A stretch of 64,000 nt of DNA from Thermomonospora echinospora (GCF_900108175.1 NZ_FNVO01000020.1:62001-126000); one strand, 5' to 3'. Shown: positions 20,060 through 28,824, counted from the first letter of the stretch. Notes: generated by a model from the letters alone, not told the origin. A program made the numbers and translations.

Positions 20060-20653
20060 TCAGATCAGCGTGCAGTCGGCCTTGTTGAACTTGCAGGCCG
20101 AGGGGCGCGAGGCGGTGCCGCTGGCGGTGAAGGTCATCCGGACGGAGGCGCCGGGCTCGATGGACGGCGTGGCGGACGGGTTGCGCACCCAGGTGACCTG
20201 GCCCTTCTTGACCACGGCCCCGTTGTCGAGGGTCAGCACCCGGGCGTCGGGGAACTTGAAGCCCAGCAGCCAGCCGTTGACCGGCTGGTCGGTACGGTTG
20301 GCGATGGTGACCGTGCCGGCGAAGCCGTCCGGCAGCCGCCGGGTGGCGCGGAAGGAGACCAGCACCCCGGCCCGCCCGCCGGCGACCCGGTCGCCGGGGA
20401 CCTGCCCGTCGTCGATCCGGCTGTCCTGGGAGTCGGCCTGGGCCTGGCGCTGCGGCGGCCCGCCGGAGAAGTTCAGGGAGATCTGGGAGGTGCCCCAGGC
20501 GTAGGAGACGACCCCGATGGCGATCACCAGCGCGACCATCGGCAACAGCGGCATCGAGACGAGGGTCCTGACCCAGTTACGCCGCGGACGTTCCTGCGGA
20601 AGCTCTTCGTCGAGGGCCTCGTCGCCCTCGGGCAGCTTGGTGTGTCGTCCCAT
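20060..20653 (-). CDS. membrane-anchored protein with a CBM2-like extracellular domain
   Basis: The 197-residue product has an acidic then basic cytoplasmic N-terminus, one membrane span (about 35-54) and an extracellular domain at about 98-195. That domain resembles family 2 carbohydrate-binding modules: a VNGWLLGFKFP core, a V-(K)-W...NPSATPSIEPGASVRMTFTASG stretch, and two cysteines (187, 194) near the end. CBM2 modules normally bind cellulose or chitin on secreted enzymes; here the module is on a lone membrane anchor between thiD and thiL. Binding ability is inference. Confidence 0.7.
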   Translation of the reverse strand: MGRHTKLPEGDEALDEELPQERPRRNWVRTLVSMPLLPMVALVIAIGVVSYAWGTSQISLNFSGGPPQRQAQADSQDSRIDDGQVPGDRVAGGRAGVLVSFRATRRLPDGFAGTVTIANRTDQPVNGWLLGFKFPDARVLTLDNGAVVKKGQVTWVRNPSATPSIEPGASVRMTFTASGTASRPSACKFNKADCTLI

Positions 20654-20796
20654 CCCGTCCTCTTCGGTCACAGGAAGGTATATCAAAGGGCGACCAAGCA
20701 CGCCCACAGGAGCGATAATCCCGCACCGTGATCTTCCCGGCCGTACCGGACACCGCCGGAACGGGACCGCACACCGGAAATCAGAAGGTCAGGAAA

Positions 20797-21744
20797 TCAG
20801 GAGCGGAAGTGGTCCCAGCCTCCGGCGGTGTACGGGCGCCCGTCCACCACGACGTCCCCCGTGCCCGGCGCCGCCTCCGCGACTCTGCCGATGACGGTCC
20901 AGGTGCCCGGGAGCCGGACGTCCGGGGGGAACGTCCCGGCGAAGGCGTGGTCGTCCCCGCCGGTGAGCACGTGGTGCAGCCCGGCCGGGCCGAGCACCGG
21001 CGGCACCGGCAGGGCGTCGCCGTCGAGTTCGATCCGTGTGCCGCTCGCCACCGCGATGTGGCCCAGGTCCTGCACGAGACCGTCGCTGACGTCCACCAGC
21101 GCGGTCGCGCCGAGTTCGCGCGCCTGCGGGCCCGCCTCGTAGGGCGGGCGGGGCCGGCGGTGGGCGTCCAGCAGTTCGGCGGGCCCGTCGCGTCCCTCGG
21201 CCAGCAGTCGCAGCCCGGCCGCGGCGAACCCGAGCCGCCCGCGCACCGCCACCACGTCGCCGGGGCGCGCGCCGGCGCGGGTCAGCGGCGGCCCGCCCGC
21301 CAGGTCGCCGAGCGCGGTCACCGCCAGCGTGATCTGCGGGGCCCGCACCACATCGCCGCCCGCCACCGAGGCTCCGGCCGGCGCGCACTCCTCGCGCAGC
21401 CCGTCGGCCAGCCGCAGCACCCACGCGACCTCGGTCTCGGGGGGCGCGGCCAGCCCCAGCAGCAGCGCGGTCGGCCGGGCGCCCATCGCCGCCACGTCGG
21501 CGAGGTTCTGCGCGGCGGCCTTGCGCCCGATCTCGTACGGGCCGGACCAGTCGCGGCGGAAGTGACGGCCCTCCACCAGAAGGTCGGAGGTGGCCACCAC
21601 CCGCCCGTCGGGGGCGGCGATCACGGCGGCGTCGTCGCCGGGGCCCAGCCGGACCGCCGGCCCCTGCGGCAGCCGTGCGGTCAGCCGCTCGATGAGGGCG
21701 AACTCGCCCAGTTCCCCGATGGTCGTGGGCACCCGTTCATCCAC
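20797..21744 (-). CDS. thiL: thiamine-monophosphate kinase ThiL
   Basis: Final step of thiamine diphosphate synthesis. The 315-residue product has the N-terminal GPGDDAAV at 34-41, TSDLLVEGRHF at 52-62, the NLADVAAMGA helix and the VDVSDGLVQDLGHIA signature in the C-terminal half. Length is standard. It is divergently oriented from the Lrp-like gene, with 127 bp between them. Confidence 0.96.
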   Translation of the reverse strand: MDERVPTTIGELGEFALIERLTARLPQGPAVRLGPGDDAAVIAAPDGRVVATSDLLVEGRHFRRDWSGPYEIGRKAAAQNLADVAAMGARPTALLLGLAAPPETEVAWVLRLADGLREECAPAGASVAGGDVVRAPQITLAVTALGDLAGGPPLTRAGARPGDVVAVRGRLGFAAAGLRLLAEGRDGPAELLDAHRRPRPPYEAGPQARELGATALVDVSDGLVQDLGHIAVASGTRIELDGDALPVPPVLGPAGLHHVLTGGDDHAFAGTFPPDVRLPGTWTVIGRVAEAAPGTGDVVVDGRPYTAGGWDHFRS

Positions 21745-21871
21745 CCGTCGTCGCCTCTGCCTGCCGGGACCCGGCCGGGCCGTAAGTTTTGCGGGGGCGC
21801 CTCCCCCGCCGTGCGGGATACACGATACGGTGACCAGTCCGACGGCTTTTTCTCCGCCCGGGGAGGACGTG

Positions 21872-22105
21872 ATGGTGCAGGCCTACATCCTCATCCAGAC
21901 CGAGGTAGGCAGGGCGGCGGACGTCGCTCACGAGATCTCGGGGATCACCGGAGTGACCCAGGCGGAGGACGTGACGGGGCCGTACGACGTCATCGTGCGA
22001 GCGGAGGCGCGCAATGTGGACGAGCTGGGCAAGCTCGTCGTCGCGCAGATCCAGACGGTGGAGGGGATCACCCGTACGCTCACCTGTCCCATCGTCCACA
22101 TCTAG
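21872..22105 (+). CDS. stand-alone Lrp/AsnC ligand-binding (RAM) domain protein
   Basis: A 77-residue protein containing only the AsnC/Lrp ligand-binding domain, with no helix-turn-helix. Typical features are the VQAYILIQTEVG start, the ITGVTQAEDVTGPYDVIV core and the ending TCPIVHI. Stand-alone RAM proteins form small oligomers that bind amino acids; the partner here is unknown. The ATG has GGGAGGAC upstream. It is a conserved neighbour of thiL in actinomycetes. Confidence 0.92.
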   Translation: MVQAYILIQTEVGRAADVAHEISGITGVTQAEDVTGPYDVIVRAEARNVDELGKLVVAQIQTVEGITRTLTCPIVHI

Positions 22106-22580
22106 GCGCCGCGGGCGGGCGCTGCCGGCCGTCCGGGCGGTCGCGTCGGCGCTGCTGCCGGCGCTCTTGCTGGGCGGTTGCGGGGAAGGCGCGGTGAAGG
22201 TGCCGCCGCCGAGCCCGGACGCGGTGACGGCGCGGTTGTGCGCGGGGCTGCGGCTGCCGGAGCGGGTGCACGGCCAGGAGAGGCGCGAGACCTCCCCGGA
22301 GTCGCCGCTGACCGCCGCCTGGGGTTCACCGGCCATCGCGCTGCGGTGCGGCGTGCCACGACCGGCCGCCATGCGGCCCGACGCCGCGTTGGTCACCATC
22401 AACGGGATCAACTGGTTCCCGTATCCCGCCGACCGCCCGGTGACCTACACCGCGGTCGGCCGGCAGGCCTATGTCGAGGTGACGGTCCCGGCCAAGTACG
22501 AGCCGGCCGGCGACGTGCTGATCGAGCTGGGCGACTCCATCAAGGCGACCATCCCCGAGAAGCCCGAGGGGCGGCTGTAA
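22014..22580 (+). CDS. DUF3515-like lipoprotein (start uncertain)
   Basis: Exported lipoprotein of unknown function, resembling actinobacterial DUF3515. From ATG 22014 it would be 188 residues. The signal region RRRGRALPAVRAVASALLPALLLGGC ends in a lipobox with Cys56. The first 30 codons overlap the Lrp-like gene, and no GTG or TTG occurs before the signal; a CTG at 22122 is the only alternative. The mature part contains VTINGINWFPYPADRPVTYT, which looks globular. The start therefore needs experimental support. Confidence 0.7.
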   Translation: MWTSWASSSSRRSRRWRGSPVRSPVPSSTSRRRGRALPAVRAVASALLPALLLGGCGEGAVKVPPPSPDAVTARLCAGLRLPERVHGQERRETSPESPLTAAWGSPAIALRCGVPRPAAMRPDAALVTINGINWFPYPADRPVTYTAVGRQAYVEVTVPAKYEPAGDVLIELGDSIKATIPEKPEGRL

Positions 22581-22620
22581 AGCCACGGGACGTCCGAGCG
22601 GGGCGGCGTAGATTGAGGTG

Positions 22621-23325
22621 ATGGACGTCAAACCGCTGGCAGACCTCGACCCGTTCGACCTCTTCGATGCCGAGGCGGCCCGGCTGGACGCGTACTTCAG
22701 TGGGCTCACCGAGGAGGAGTGGAACCGGTCGTCGCGGTGCGCGGGCTGGTCCGTGCGCGACGTGCTGGCCCATCTCGCCGGGGAGGAGCTCTACAACCAC
22801 GCCTGCCTGGACGACGACCTGCCGGGGCTGTTCGCCACCCTGGAGGAGGAGGGCGTCGCCGATCTCGCCGCCTTCAACGACTGGTGCGTCACCACCCGCC
22901 GGGACCTGCCGGTGGCGGAGGTGCTGGAGGAGTGGCGGAGCAAGAGCGGCGACACCCGGCGGCGCATGCGCGAGCGGGGGCCCGACGCGACGATCCCCAC
23001 CATGGCCGGGCTCTATCCGGTGGGCCTGCAGACCTTCCACTACGGCTCGGAGTACGCCACGCACGCCGATGACGTCGGCGTGCCGGTGACCGAGGCGGAG
23101 GCGCCGGGACGCGCGGACTGGCGGGCCCGCGTCGGGCTCTTCGCCCTCAGCGAGAAGGACACGCCGGTGCGGGTCCAGGAGAGCGGCGGCGGATACCGCG
23201 TGCGGCTCGGCGAGCACGGCGCCGAGCTGTCCAAGGCCGAGTTCGTCGACGCCACCACCGCCCGCCTCCCGGCCGGCCACCCGCTGCCGTCCGTGCTGCG
23301 CACCGCGCTGCGCTGCCTGGCCTGA
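22621..23325 (+). CDS. mycothiol-dependent maleylpyruvate isomerase-type DinB superfamily protein
   Basis: The 234-residue product has the MDMPI N-terminal four-helix bundle: RCAGWSVRDVLAHLAGEE with a metal-ligand His, and later FHYGSEYATHADDVGVP, the Glu and His ligands. The C-terminal part is a small SCP2-like domain ending at RTALRCLA. Such enzymes use mycothiol for isomerisation or thiol transfer; the substrate is not predictable. ATG 22621 is preferred, preceded by a GTG at 22618. It begins the accessory block and is convergent with the MocR gene. The 100-bp spacer after it shows no clear terminator. Confidence 0.8.
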   Translation: MDVKPLADLDPFDLFDAEAARLDAYFSGLTEEEWNRSSRCAGWSVRDVLAHLAGEELYNHACLDDDLPGLFATLEEEGVADLAAFNDWCVTTRRDLPVAEVLEEWRSKSGDTRRRMRERGPDATIPTMAGLYPVGLQTFHYGSEYATHADDVGVPVTEAEAPGRADWRARVGLFALSEKDTPVRVQESGGGYRVRLGEHGAELSKAEFVDATTARLPAGHPLPSVLRTALRCLA

Positions 23326-23425
23326 CCCGGCCGCCGGCGGGACCTGTCGCCGCGATCGCCTGCTCACCGCGGCACACGCGGACCGGGTCCACCGGGCACT
23401 GCCGCCGCGGTCCACTCGCCCGGGG

Positions 23426-24859
23426 CTAACGGCGCGGCGCGTGCGTGAACCTGGCCCCGCCGAGCGCCGCGCACAGAGCGTCCAGCGCCGCCGGGTAGTC
23501 CGCTTCGGGCGGGGTGCTGTAGCCGACGACGAATCCCTGGGGGTGGTCGCCGGGCCGGAGCCAGTGGTCAGCGAGGGGTTGCAGGGCCAGGCGGTGCGCC
23601 GCCGCCCGCTCCAGTACGTCCTGTTCGCCGGGGCCGGCCGGCGGCAGCCCGACCAGCGCGTGCAGCCCGGCCGCGACGCCGTCGACCCGGACGTGCGGCG
23701 CCCGCTGCCGCAGCCGGGAGACCAGCAGGTCGCGGCGGCGCCGGTAGCGCAGCCGACCGGCGCGCACGTGCCGGTCGTAGCCATGACCGGCGATCAGGTC
23801 CGCGAGGATCAGCTGGCCGAGCGACTCGGTCTGCGCGTCGGCGTAGAGCTTGGCCTCCGCGACCCGCTCGACCAGGCGTCCGGGCAGGACCGTCCAGGCC
23901 AGCCGCACCGCCGGAGCCAGCACCTTGGACGCGGTGCCGACGTGGACGACGTGCTCGGGCGCCATGCCCTGCACGGCGCCCACGGGCCGGCGGTCGTAGC
24001 GGAACTCGCCGTCGTAGTCGTCCTCGACGATCAGGCCCCCGGTGGTACGGGCCCAGACGGTCAGCTCGTGGCGGCGGCGCGGATGCAGGATCACGCCGGT
24101 GGGGTACTGGTGGGCCGGGGTGACCACCACCGCACCGGCCTGACCGAAGCCCTCGCCGGTGAGCAGATCGGTACGAGCGCCCAGGTGGTCCACGGGGAGG
24201 GGCAGCACGTTCAGCCCGGTGCGCTGGACGATGGCGCGGTAGTACGGATGGCCCGGTTCCTCCATGGCGATCGCCGTGACGCCGGACTCGATGAGGACCT
24301 GGGCGAGCAGGTTGAGCGCTTGGGCGTACCCGTTGGTGATCACGATCCGGTCCGGCGCGGCCAGCACCCCGCGGGCACGCCCCAGATAGCCGGCCAGTGC
24401 GGTGCGCAGCTCGACGCGTCCGCGAGGGTCGCCCAGCGCGTGCGCCCCCGCGGGCATGGCGGCCAGCACCCGGCGGGTGGCGCGCAGCCACGCCGCCGCC
24501 GGGAAGGTGGTCAGGTCGGGGCGTCCCGGCCTCAGGTCGTACCGGGGCGGGTCGGTGCCGGTCTCGGCCGCGGACGCGCCGGGTGCGGCGTCGGGCACCT
24601 CCGCGACGGACGTGCCCGATCCCGGCCGGCTGATCAGGTAGCCCTCGGCGACGAGCTGGTCGTAGGCGGCGCTGACCGTGCCGCGGGCCATCCCCAGCTC
24701 GCGGGCCAGCGCCCGGGTGGAGGGCAGCACGGTGCCCGGCCCCAGCCGGCCCGTGCGGATCGCGTCCCGCAGCGCGCGTTCCAGACCCGCCCGGCGACCG
24801 GCCGCCGGATCGAGTTCCAGATGAAGGTCGAGCCCGGAACCGGACCAGTCTTTCGGCAT
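23426..24859 (-). CDS. MocR/PdxR-type GntR-family regulator with aminotransferase domain
   Basis: The 477-residue product has an N-terminal winged helix (about residues 20-85: LERALRDAIRTGRLGPGTVLPSTRALARELGMARGTVSAAY, spread over two helices and a wing) followed by a fold-type I aminotransferase-like domain with NGYAQALNLLAQ, VEDDYDGEFRYD and the PLP lysine in TASKVLAPAVRLAW. MocR proteins sense PLP or amino-donor compounds. No vitamin B6 gene is adjacent, so the target is open; the divergent phosphodiesterase gene 71 bp away is the obvious candidate. Confidence 0.9.
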   Translation of the reverse strand: MPKDWSGSGLDLHLELDPAAGRRAGLERALRDAIRTGRLGPGTVLPSTRALARELGMARGTVSAAYDQLVAEGYLISRPGSGTSVAEVPDAAPGASAAETGTDPPRYDLRPGRPDLTTFPAAAWLRATRRVLAAMPAGAHALGDPRGRVELRTALAGYLGRARGVLAAPDRIVITNGYAQALNLLAQVLIESGVTAIAMEEPGHPYYRAIVQRTGLNVLPLPVDHLGARTDLLTGEGFGQAGAVVVTPAHQYPTGVILHPRRRHELTVWARTTGGLIVEDDYDGEFRYDRRPVGAVQGMAPEHVVHVGTASKVLAPAVRLAWTVLPGRLVERVAEAKLYADAQTESLGQLILADLIAGHGYDRHVRAGRLRYRRRRDLLVSRLRQRAPHVRVDGVAAGLHALVGLPPAGPGEQDVLERAAAHRLALQPLADHWLRPGDHPQGFVVGYSTPPEADYPAALDALCAALGGARFTHAPRR

Positions 24860-24930
24860 GCGACTGGATCTTAATCGTGGACCGGTTCCTCCCTAAGGTC
24901 GGTGCGAGGAAGACCGGAAGGAGCCCGTCC

Positions 24931-25686
24931 GTGCTCGTTTTCGCTCAGCTCAGCGACCTTCACCTGGACGGCGGCGTGGCGCGCGCCCGCCGGGCCGAGG
25001 CGGTGCTGCGGCATCTGACCTCGCTGTCCGCCCCGCTCGACGCGGTGCTGGTCACCGGCGACATCGCCGACCACGGCCTGCCCGCCGAGTACGAGCAGGC
25101 CCGCAAGGCCCTGGCCTGCCCGTATCCGGTGCTCACCTGCCCCGGCAACCACGACGCACGCGCCGCCTACCGGCGGGTCCTGCTCGGCGAGGACGGCGGA
25201 ACCGGCCCGGACGCCCCGATCAACCGGGTGCACCGGGTGGGCTCGCCCGCCAAGGCCGTCTTCGCGCTGTGCGACTCCACCATCCCCGGCCACGACGACG
25301 GCCGCCTCACCGACGAGACGCTCCACTGGCTCGACTCCGTGCTCGCCGAAGAGCCCGGCGTCCCCGCGTTCGTCTGTTTCCACCACCCGCCCGTGGTCCT
25401 GCACGCGCCTTACGTCGATGAGATACGCCAGTTCGACGAGCGGCGGCTGGCCGACGTCATCGCCCGGCATCCCCAGGTCGTGGCCGTGCTGTGCGGGCAC
25501 GCCCACACCGCGGCGGCCACGACGTTCGCCGGACGCCCCTGTCTCGTGGCGCCCGCCGTCGCCTCGACCGTGCGCCTGGCCTGGGAACGCGGCGACCCGC
25601 TCGACCACCTGGCCCCTCCCGCCGTGGCCTTCCACATCCTGGACGACCAGGGGCGGTTGACCACCCACCACCGCGTCATCACCTGA
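24931..25686 (+). CDS. calcineurin-like metallophosphoesterase (CpdA-type)
   Basis: The 251-residue product has the full metal-binding set: SDLHLD at 8-13, TGDIADHG from 42, PGNHD at 71-75, CFHHPP and CGHAHTAA. This is the class III cyclic nucleotide phosphodiesterase layout (CpdA/Rv0805 type), so hydrolysis of cAMP or another phosphodiester is plausible but not certain. GTG 24931 has AAGGAG seven bases upstream, better than the upstream ATG at 24877. It is divergent from the MocR gene and convergent with the FGE-like gene. Confidence 0.85.
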   Translation: MLVFAQLSDLHLDGGVARARRAEAVLRHLTSLSAPLDAVLVTGDIADHGLPAEYEQARKALACPYPVLTCPGNHDARAAYRRVLLGEDGGTGPDAPINRVHRVGSPAKAVFALCDSTIPGHDDGRLTDETLHWLDSVLAEEPGVPAFVCFHHPPVVLHAPYVDEIRQFDERRLADVIARHPQVVAVLCGHAHTAAATTFAGRPCLVAPAVASTVRLAWERGDPLDHLAPPAVAFHILDDQGRLTTHHRVIT

Positions 25687-25701
25687 CCCGCCCCTACCCC
25701 C

Positions 25702-26805
25702 TCACCGGGTCCTGCGGCACAGCCGGAAACCGATGTTGGGGGTCAGGTGATCGCCCCACTCGCCGGACCTCCAACTGTCGGCTCCACGGGACATCCGGAA
25801 CGACACGGTGACCGCCTCGGCGCAGTCCGTCCAGGAGCCGCCGCGCAGCACCCGCTCCTCCCCCTTGGCGGGGCCGGGCGGTGCGGTGGCCGGGCTCTCC
25901 TTGTAGTACTCCGCGTCGTACCAGTCCGACGTCCACTCCCACACCGACCCCGCCATCGCGTACAGGCCGTAGCCGTTGGGAGGCAGGCGGCGGGACGGCA
26001 GGATGGACAGCTCGTCGAAGCGGTCGAAGTCGCATCGCTGCGGCGTGGGCGGTTCGTCTCCCCAGGGGTAGCGGCGGCCGATGAGGCCGCCGCGTGCCGC
26101 GCGTTCCCACTCGGCCTCGGTGGGGAGGCGATACTGGACCTTCCCGGTGGTCAGCCGTTCGCACAGTTCCTCGGCGTCCTGCCAGGAGACGCTGACCATG
26201 GGCTTGGTGTCGTACCGCCACGGGCGGTTCGCGTCCTCCCGGGGCGGGGTGCCGAACAGGTCGCGCGAGTCGATCTCCTCGCCGTCGCCCCGTCTCCACG
26301 TGTGGGGGGCGGCGTGGGCGTGCCAGTCGACGGCCCGGGTGGTGTCGTCCTCGCAGTACTGGAGGCGGATCTTGTTCTCCTCGTGCAGGTGGAAGCCCTG
26401 CATCTGTTCGACGGTGTCCGGCGGGAACCCGTGCGGCGGGGGCTGCCAGCCCATGAGGTCGCAGTAGGCGGCCCAGCTGATCGGGGCCTCGGACATCCAG
26501 TAGTCGTCCAGGCGCACCGGATGCACCGGCCGTTCGTCGGGCTCCCCGTCGGCCGAGCCCATCAGGAACGTGCCGGCGGGGATGTAGCGGAACCTGATGC
26601 CGTGCTCCTCCACGGACATCGCGTCCAGCAGCGCCCATCGGGCCTCGGCCACCTCGGCGTCGGACGGATCGAGCGCGTGGGCCCGGTCGTAGGCCGTGGC
26701 CGCGAGCCGTCGCCGGCCCGCGTCCTCCAACTCCCGCGCCAGCCTCAGCAGCTCGCCGGGATCGCCGGCCGTGTCGTGGGCGTCCAGCAGCCCGTCGTGT
26801 TCCAT
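25702..26805 (-). CDS. FGE-sulfatase (SUMF1)-domain protein, third gene of the radical SAM trio
   Basis: The 367-residue product has a helical, TPR-like N-terminus (about 15-65) and an FGE-sulfatase fold: FRYIPAGTFLMGS at 72-84, RLPTEAEWE at 226-234, GSVWEW at 286-291, RGGSW at 321-325, NIGFRLC at 357-363. In true formylglycine-generating enzymes two copper-binding cysteines follow RGGS(Y/W). Here only Cys328 lies there and no partner is visible, so it is not a confident sulfatase activator; no sulfatase gene is nearby. Other members of the fold (EgtB, OvoA) do oxygen-dependent sulfur chemistry. It starts four bases after the radical SAM gene, implying a joint function. Confidence 0.8.
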   Translation of the reverse strand: MEHDGLLDAHDTAGDPGELLRLARELEDAGRRRLAATAYDRAHALDPSDAEVAEARWALLDAMSVEEHGIRFRYIPAGTFLMGSADGEPDERPVHPVRLDDYWMSEAPISWAAYCDLMGWQPPPHGFPPDTVEQMQGFHLHEENKIRLQYCEDDTTRAVDWHAHAAPHTWRRGDGEEIDSRDLFGTPPREDANRPWRYDTKPMVSVSWQDAEELCERLTTGKVQYRLPTEAEWERAARGGLIGRRYPWGDEPPTPQRCDFDRFDELSILPSRRLPPNGYGLYAMAGSVWEWTSDWYDAEYYKESPATAPPGPAKGEERVLRGGSWTDCAEAVTVSFRMSRGADSWRSGEWGDHLTPNIGFRLCRRTR

Positions 26806-26809
26806 GCCG

Positions 26810-28180
26810 CTACCCGCACGTTCCCGAGCAGGCGGGACGATGCCGGGGCGTCACATCGAGGACGACCAGCGGGTTGTGCACCGCCTGCGGTGAGCTTCGC
26901 TCCATCTCCACCTGGCCCTCGATCCAGGGGTCGGGCGCGTTGACCGAGCCGTTCAGCACGAGCGCGCGGGCCCGGCAGCCGCCGGCGAAGGTGGCCGTGT
27001 GGCCCCGCTCGCTGGACGGCTCGGCGTGGGGCAGCGCCCTGATCGCCTGGAACCCGGCGCTATGGTGCCAGATCTCGGCCAGTGAGCTTTCCCGCACGTT
27101 CGCCGCCACGAACTCCGGACCCAGGAAGCTGCACGGGTTGACCCCGCCCGACACCGAGATCGAGCAGACCAGGTTGCCCGCGCCGCATCCGTAGTTCTGG
27201 TGCACGACCGACTGCGTCTCCTGCCGGGAGTGGGGGCTGAACGGGTCGATGTGGCGCAGGTCCATCGCCCCGCCGTCCATCCGGGCCAGCGTGTTGAGCG
27301 CCGTGTTGTACTCGGCGAAGCCCGGCATCAGCTCCAGGTGGTCGCGGGCGACCCCCACCGGGTACAGCGGCCGGAACACGGCGGTGTCGGCGCCGACCTC
27401 GTGGGCGAGCCGGGCGCACGCCTCGATCTCCCCGACGTTCGTCCGCATGATCGTGAACGCCAGGGTGAAACGGGCATGACGGCGCAGCACCGCCAGCCGG
27501 TCCAGCACCTTGGCGAACGTGCCCGCGCCCCGCACCCGGTCGTTGGTGGCGGCGCTGGCGCCCTCCAGGCTGACGTTCAGCCACACCAGTTCCCGCCTGC
27601 CGAACTCGCGGGCGATCTCCTCGGTGATCAGCAGGCCGTTGGTGGTGATGCAGGGGGCCAGGCCGTGCTCCAGGGCCAGGTCGATGATCTGGAAGATGTC
27701 CCTGCGCAGCAGCGGCTCCCCGCCGGTCAGGCCCAGCCGGAAACTGCCCAGCGCCGCCATCTCGGCGAACAGCCGATCGATCTCGTCGAGGGTCAGCCGC
27801 CGCTCCCGGCGCGGCAACTCACCGGCGAAGCAGTGAGTGCAGGTGAGGTTGCAGGCCGACACGACCTCCAGGTGCACCGCCAGCGGCCCGGCGAGATGGC
27901 CCGGCGGAACGTGCACGCCGTCCAGCACCTCCCCGGCGAACCGCCCGTCCACGGTGAAGAAGCCCAGCTCGTAGAAGTGCTCGAAGAAGCGCACGACGCG
28001 GCCGCGCTCCTCCTCGCCGGCCGCCTCCGCCAGCGCCCTCTCCAACGGCACATCGCGCAGCCGCCTCAGCAGCGCGGTGGCGTCGGCGTCGAACGGCAGG
28101 TAACGCGACGTCCTGCGGTCGAACACCAGGCTGCCGAAGAACTGCGGGACCAGCACCAGCGGGGCTCGGTCCGCCGCCAT
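26810..28180 (-). CDS. radical SAM/SPASM maturase with PqqD-like N-terminus
   Basis: The 456-residue product resembles peptide-modifying enzymes such as PqqE and MftC. Residues 8-80 (VPQFFGSLVFDRRTSRYLPFD, split across strands) look like a PqqD-like peptide-recognition domain. The radical SAM cluster motif CNLTCTHC gives Cys110, Cys114 and Cys117, with TGGEP at 152-156. SPASM-type auxiliary cysteines include 332, 339, 350 and 402, and the tail ends with Cys451 and Cys455. ATG 28180 overlaps the stop of the preceding gene (TGATG), so translation is coupled. A ribosomal peptide substrate is likely by family; the precursor is not certain. Confidence 0.85.
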   Translation of the reverse strand: MAADRAPLVLVPQFFGSLVFDRRTSRYLPFDADATALLRRLRDVPLERALAEAAGEEERGRVVRFFEHFYELGFFTVDGRFAGEVLDGVHVPPGHLAGPLAVHLEVVSACNLTCTHCFAGELPRRERRLTLDEIDRLFAEMAALGSFRLGLTGGEPLLRRDIFQIIDLALEHGLAPCITTNGLLITEEIAREFGRRELVWLNVSLEGASAATNDRVRGAGTFAKVLDRLAVLRRHARFTLAFTIMRTNVGEIEACARLAHEVGADTAVFRPLYPVGVARDHLELMPGFAEYNTALNTLARMDGGAMDLRHIDPFSPHSRQETQSVVHQNYGCGAGNLVCSISVSGGVNPCSFLGPEFVAANVRESSLAEIWHHSAGFQAIRALPHAEPSSERGHTATFAGGCRARALVLNGSVNAPDPWIEGQVEMERSSPQAVHNPLVVLDVTPRHRPACSGTCG

Positions 28181-28824
28181 CACGCCTCCTCCCCCGGCCC
28201 GGGGATGGTGAAGACCTTGCGGATCCACACCCGCTCTCCCCGTCCCTGCACGCCCAACCCGGTCGCGCCGAAACCGGCCAGCCTGTTCAGCTTGTAGGAG
28301 GCCGGATCCCAGGTCTGGCCCTCGGGCAGCGGCAGCCTGTCCTCCTGCCGCACCATGGGCGACCAGCCGGAGTCGTCGAACCCGGGGAACATCCAGGCAT
28401 CACCGTCGGGCTCGGTGAAGGTGTACCGCCAGCTCCCCTCCGCCTCCGACACGAGGGTCACCTCCGACGCCTCGGGGGCGGACCTGCGCAGGTCGCGTGC
28501 CGCATCGGGCCGGTGCCCGGCGGCGAACATCAGCACCATGAACGCCGGGTCCACCTCGGTCATCGTGAACGTCAGCACGTGCTCACCGAAGGGGACCAGC
28601 GGCCGCGACGACGGTGGAACGGCCCCGTCCAGCCGCAGTTCGCACGTGCCTCCGGTGTACAGCCACATGGTGAAAGGCACCCCGGCCTGCGGGTTGCGCC
28701 ACCGCAGCACCACTCCCCCGCACCCCGCCGGCACCTCGCAGTGCCCGTGCTCTTCGAGGATGTACAGCGGCGACTCCTTGGAATACCTCCCCAACGAGTT
28801 GAGCTTCAGTTCCCGATCCGCCAT
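28180..28824 (-). CDS. jelly-roll-like protein, first gene of the radical SAM trio
   Basis: I do not recognise a named family for this 214-residue protein. The N-terminal part (13-65) has a Cys-rich strand motif CEVPAGCGG (29-37) and Cys61, in an immunoglobulin- or cupin-like beta pattern. The C-terminal part has FDDSGW (149-154) and VWIRKVF (199-205), typical of the sugar-binding jelly-roll that opens family 2 and rhamnosidase-type glycoside hydrolases. No signal peptide is seen. ATG 28824 has GGAAGGGGACC upstream. It overlaps the radical SAM start by one base, so it is probably a partner or scaffold, or a substrate protein, for the maturase. Confidence 0.7.
   Translation of the reverse strand: MADRELKLNSLGRYSKESPLYILEEHGHCEVPAGCGGVVLRWRNPQAGVPFTMWLYTGGTCELRLDGAVPPSSRPLVPFGEHVLTFTMTEVDPAFMVLMFAAGHRPDAARDLRRSAPEASEVTLVSEAEGSWRYTFTEPDGDAWMFPGFDDSGWSPMVRQEDRLPLPEGQTWDPASYKLNRLAGFGATGLGVQGRGERVWIRKVFTIPGPGEEA

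Noticed and set aside
22621-23325. DinB-type gene as part of an ergothioneine (EgtB) pathway together with the FGE-like gene
   Set aside because: EgtB is a single DinB-FGE fusion; here the genes are separate and opposed, and the DinB protein has the MDMPI mycothiol layout. No egtA, C, D or E genes are nearby.
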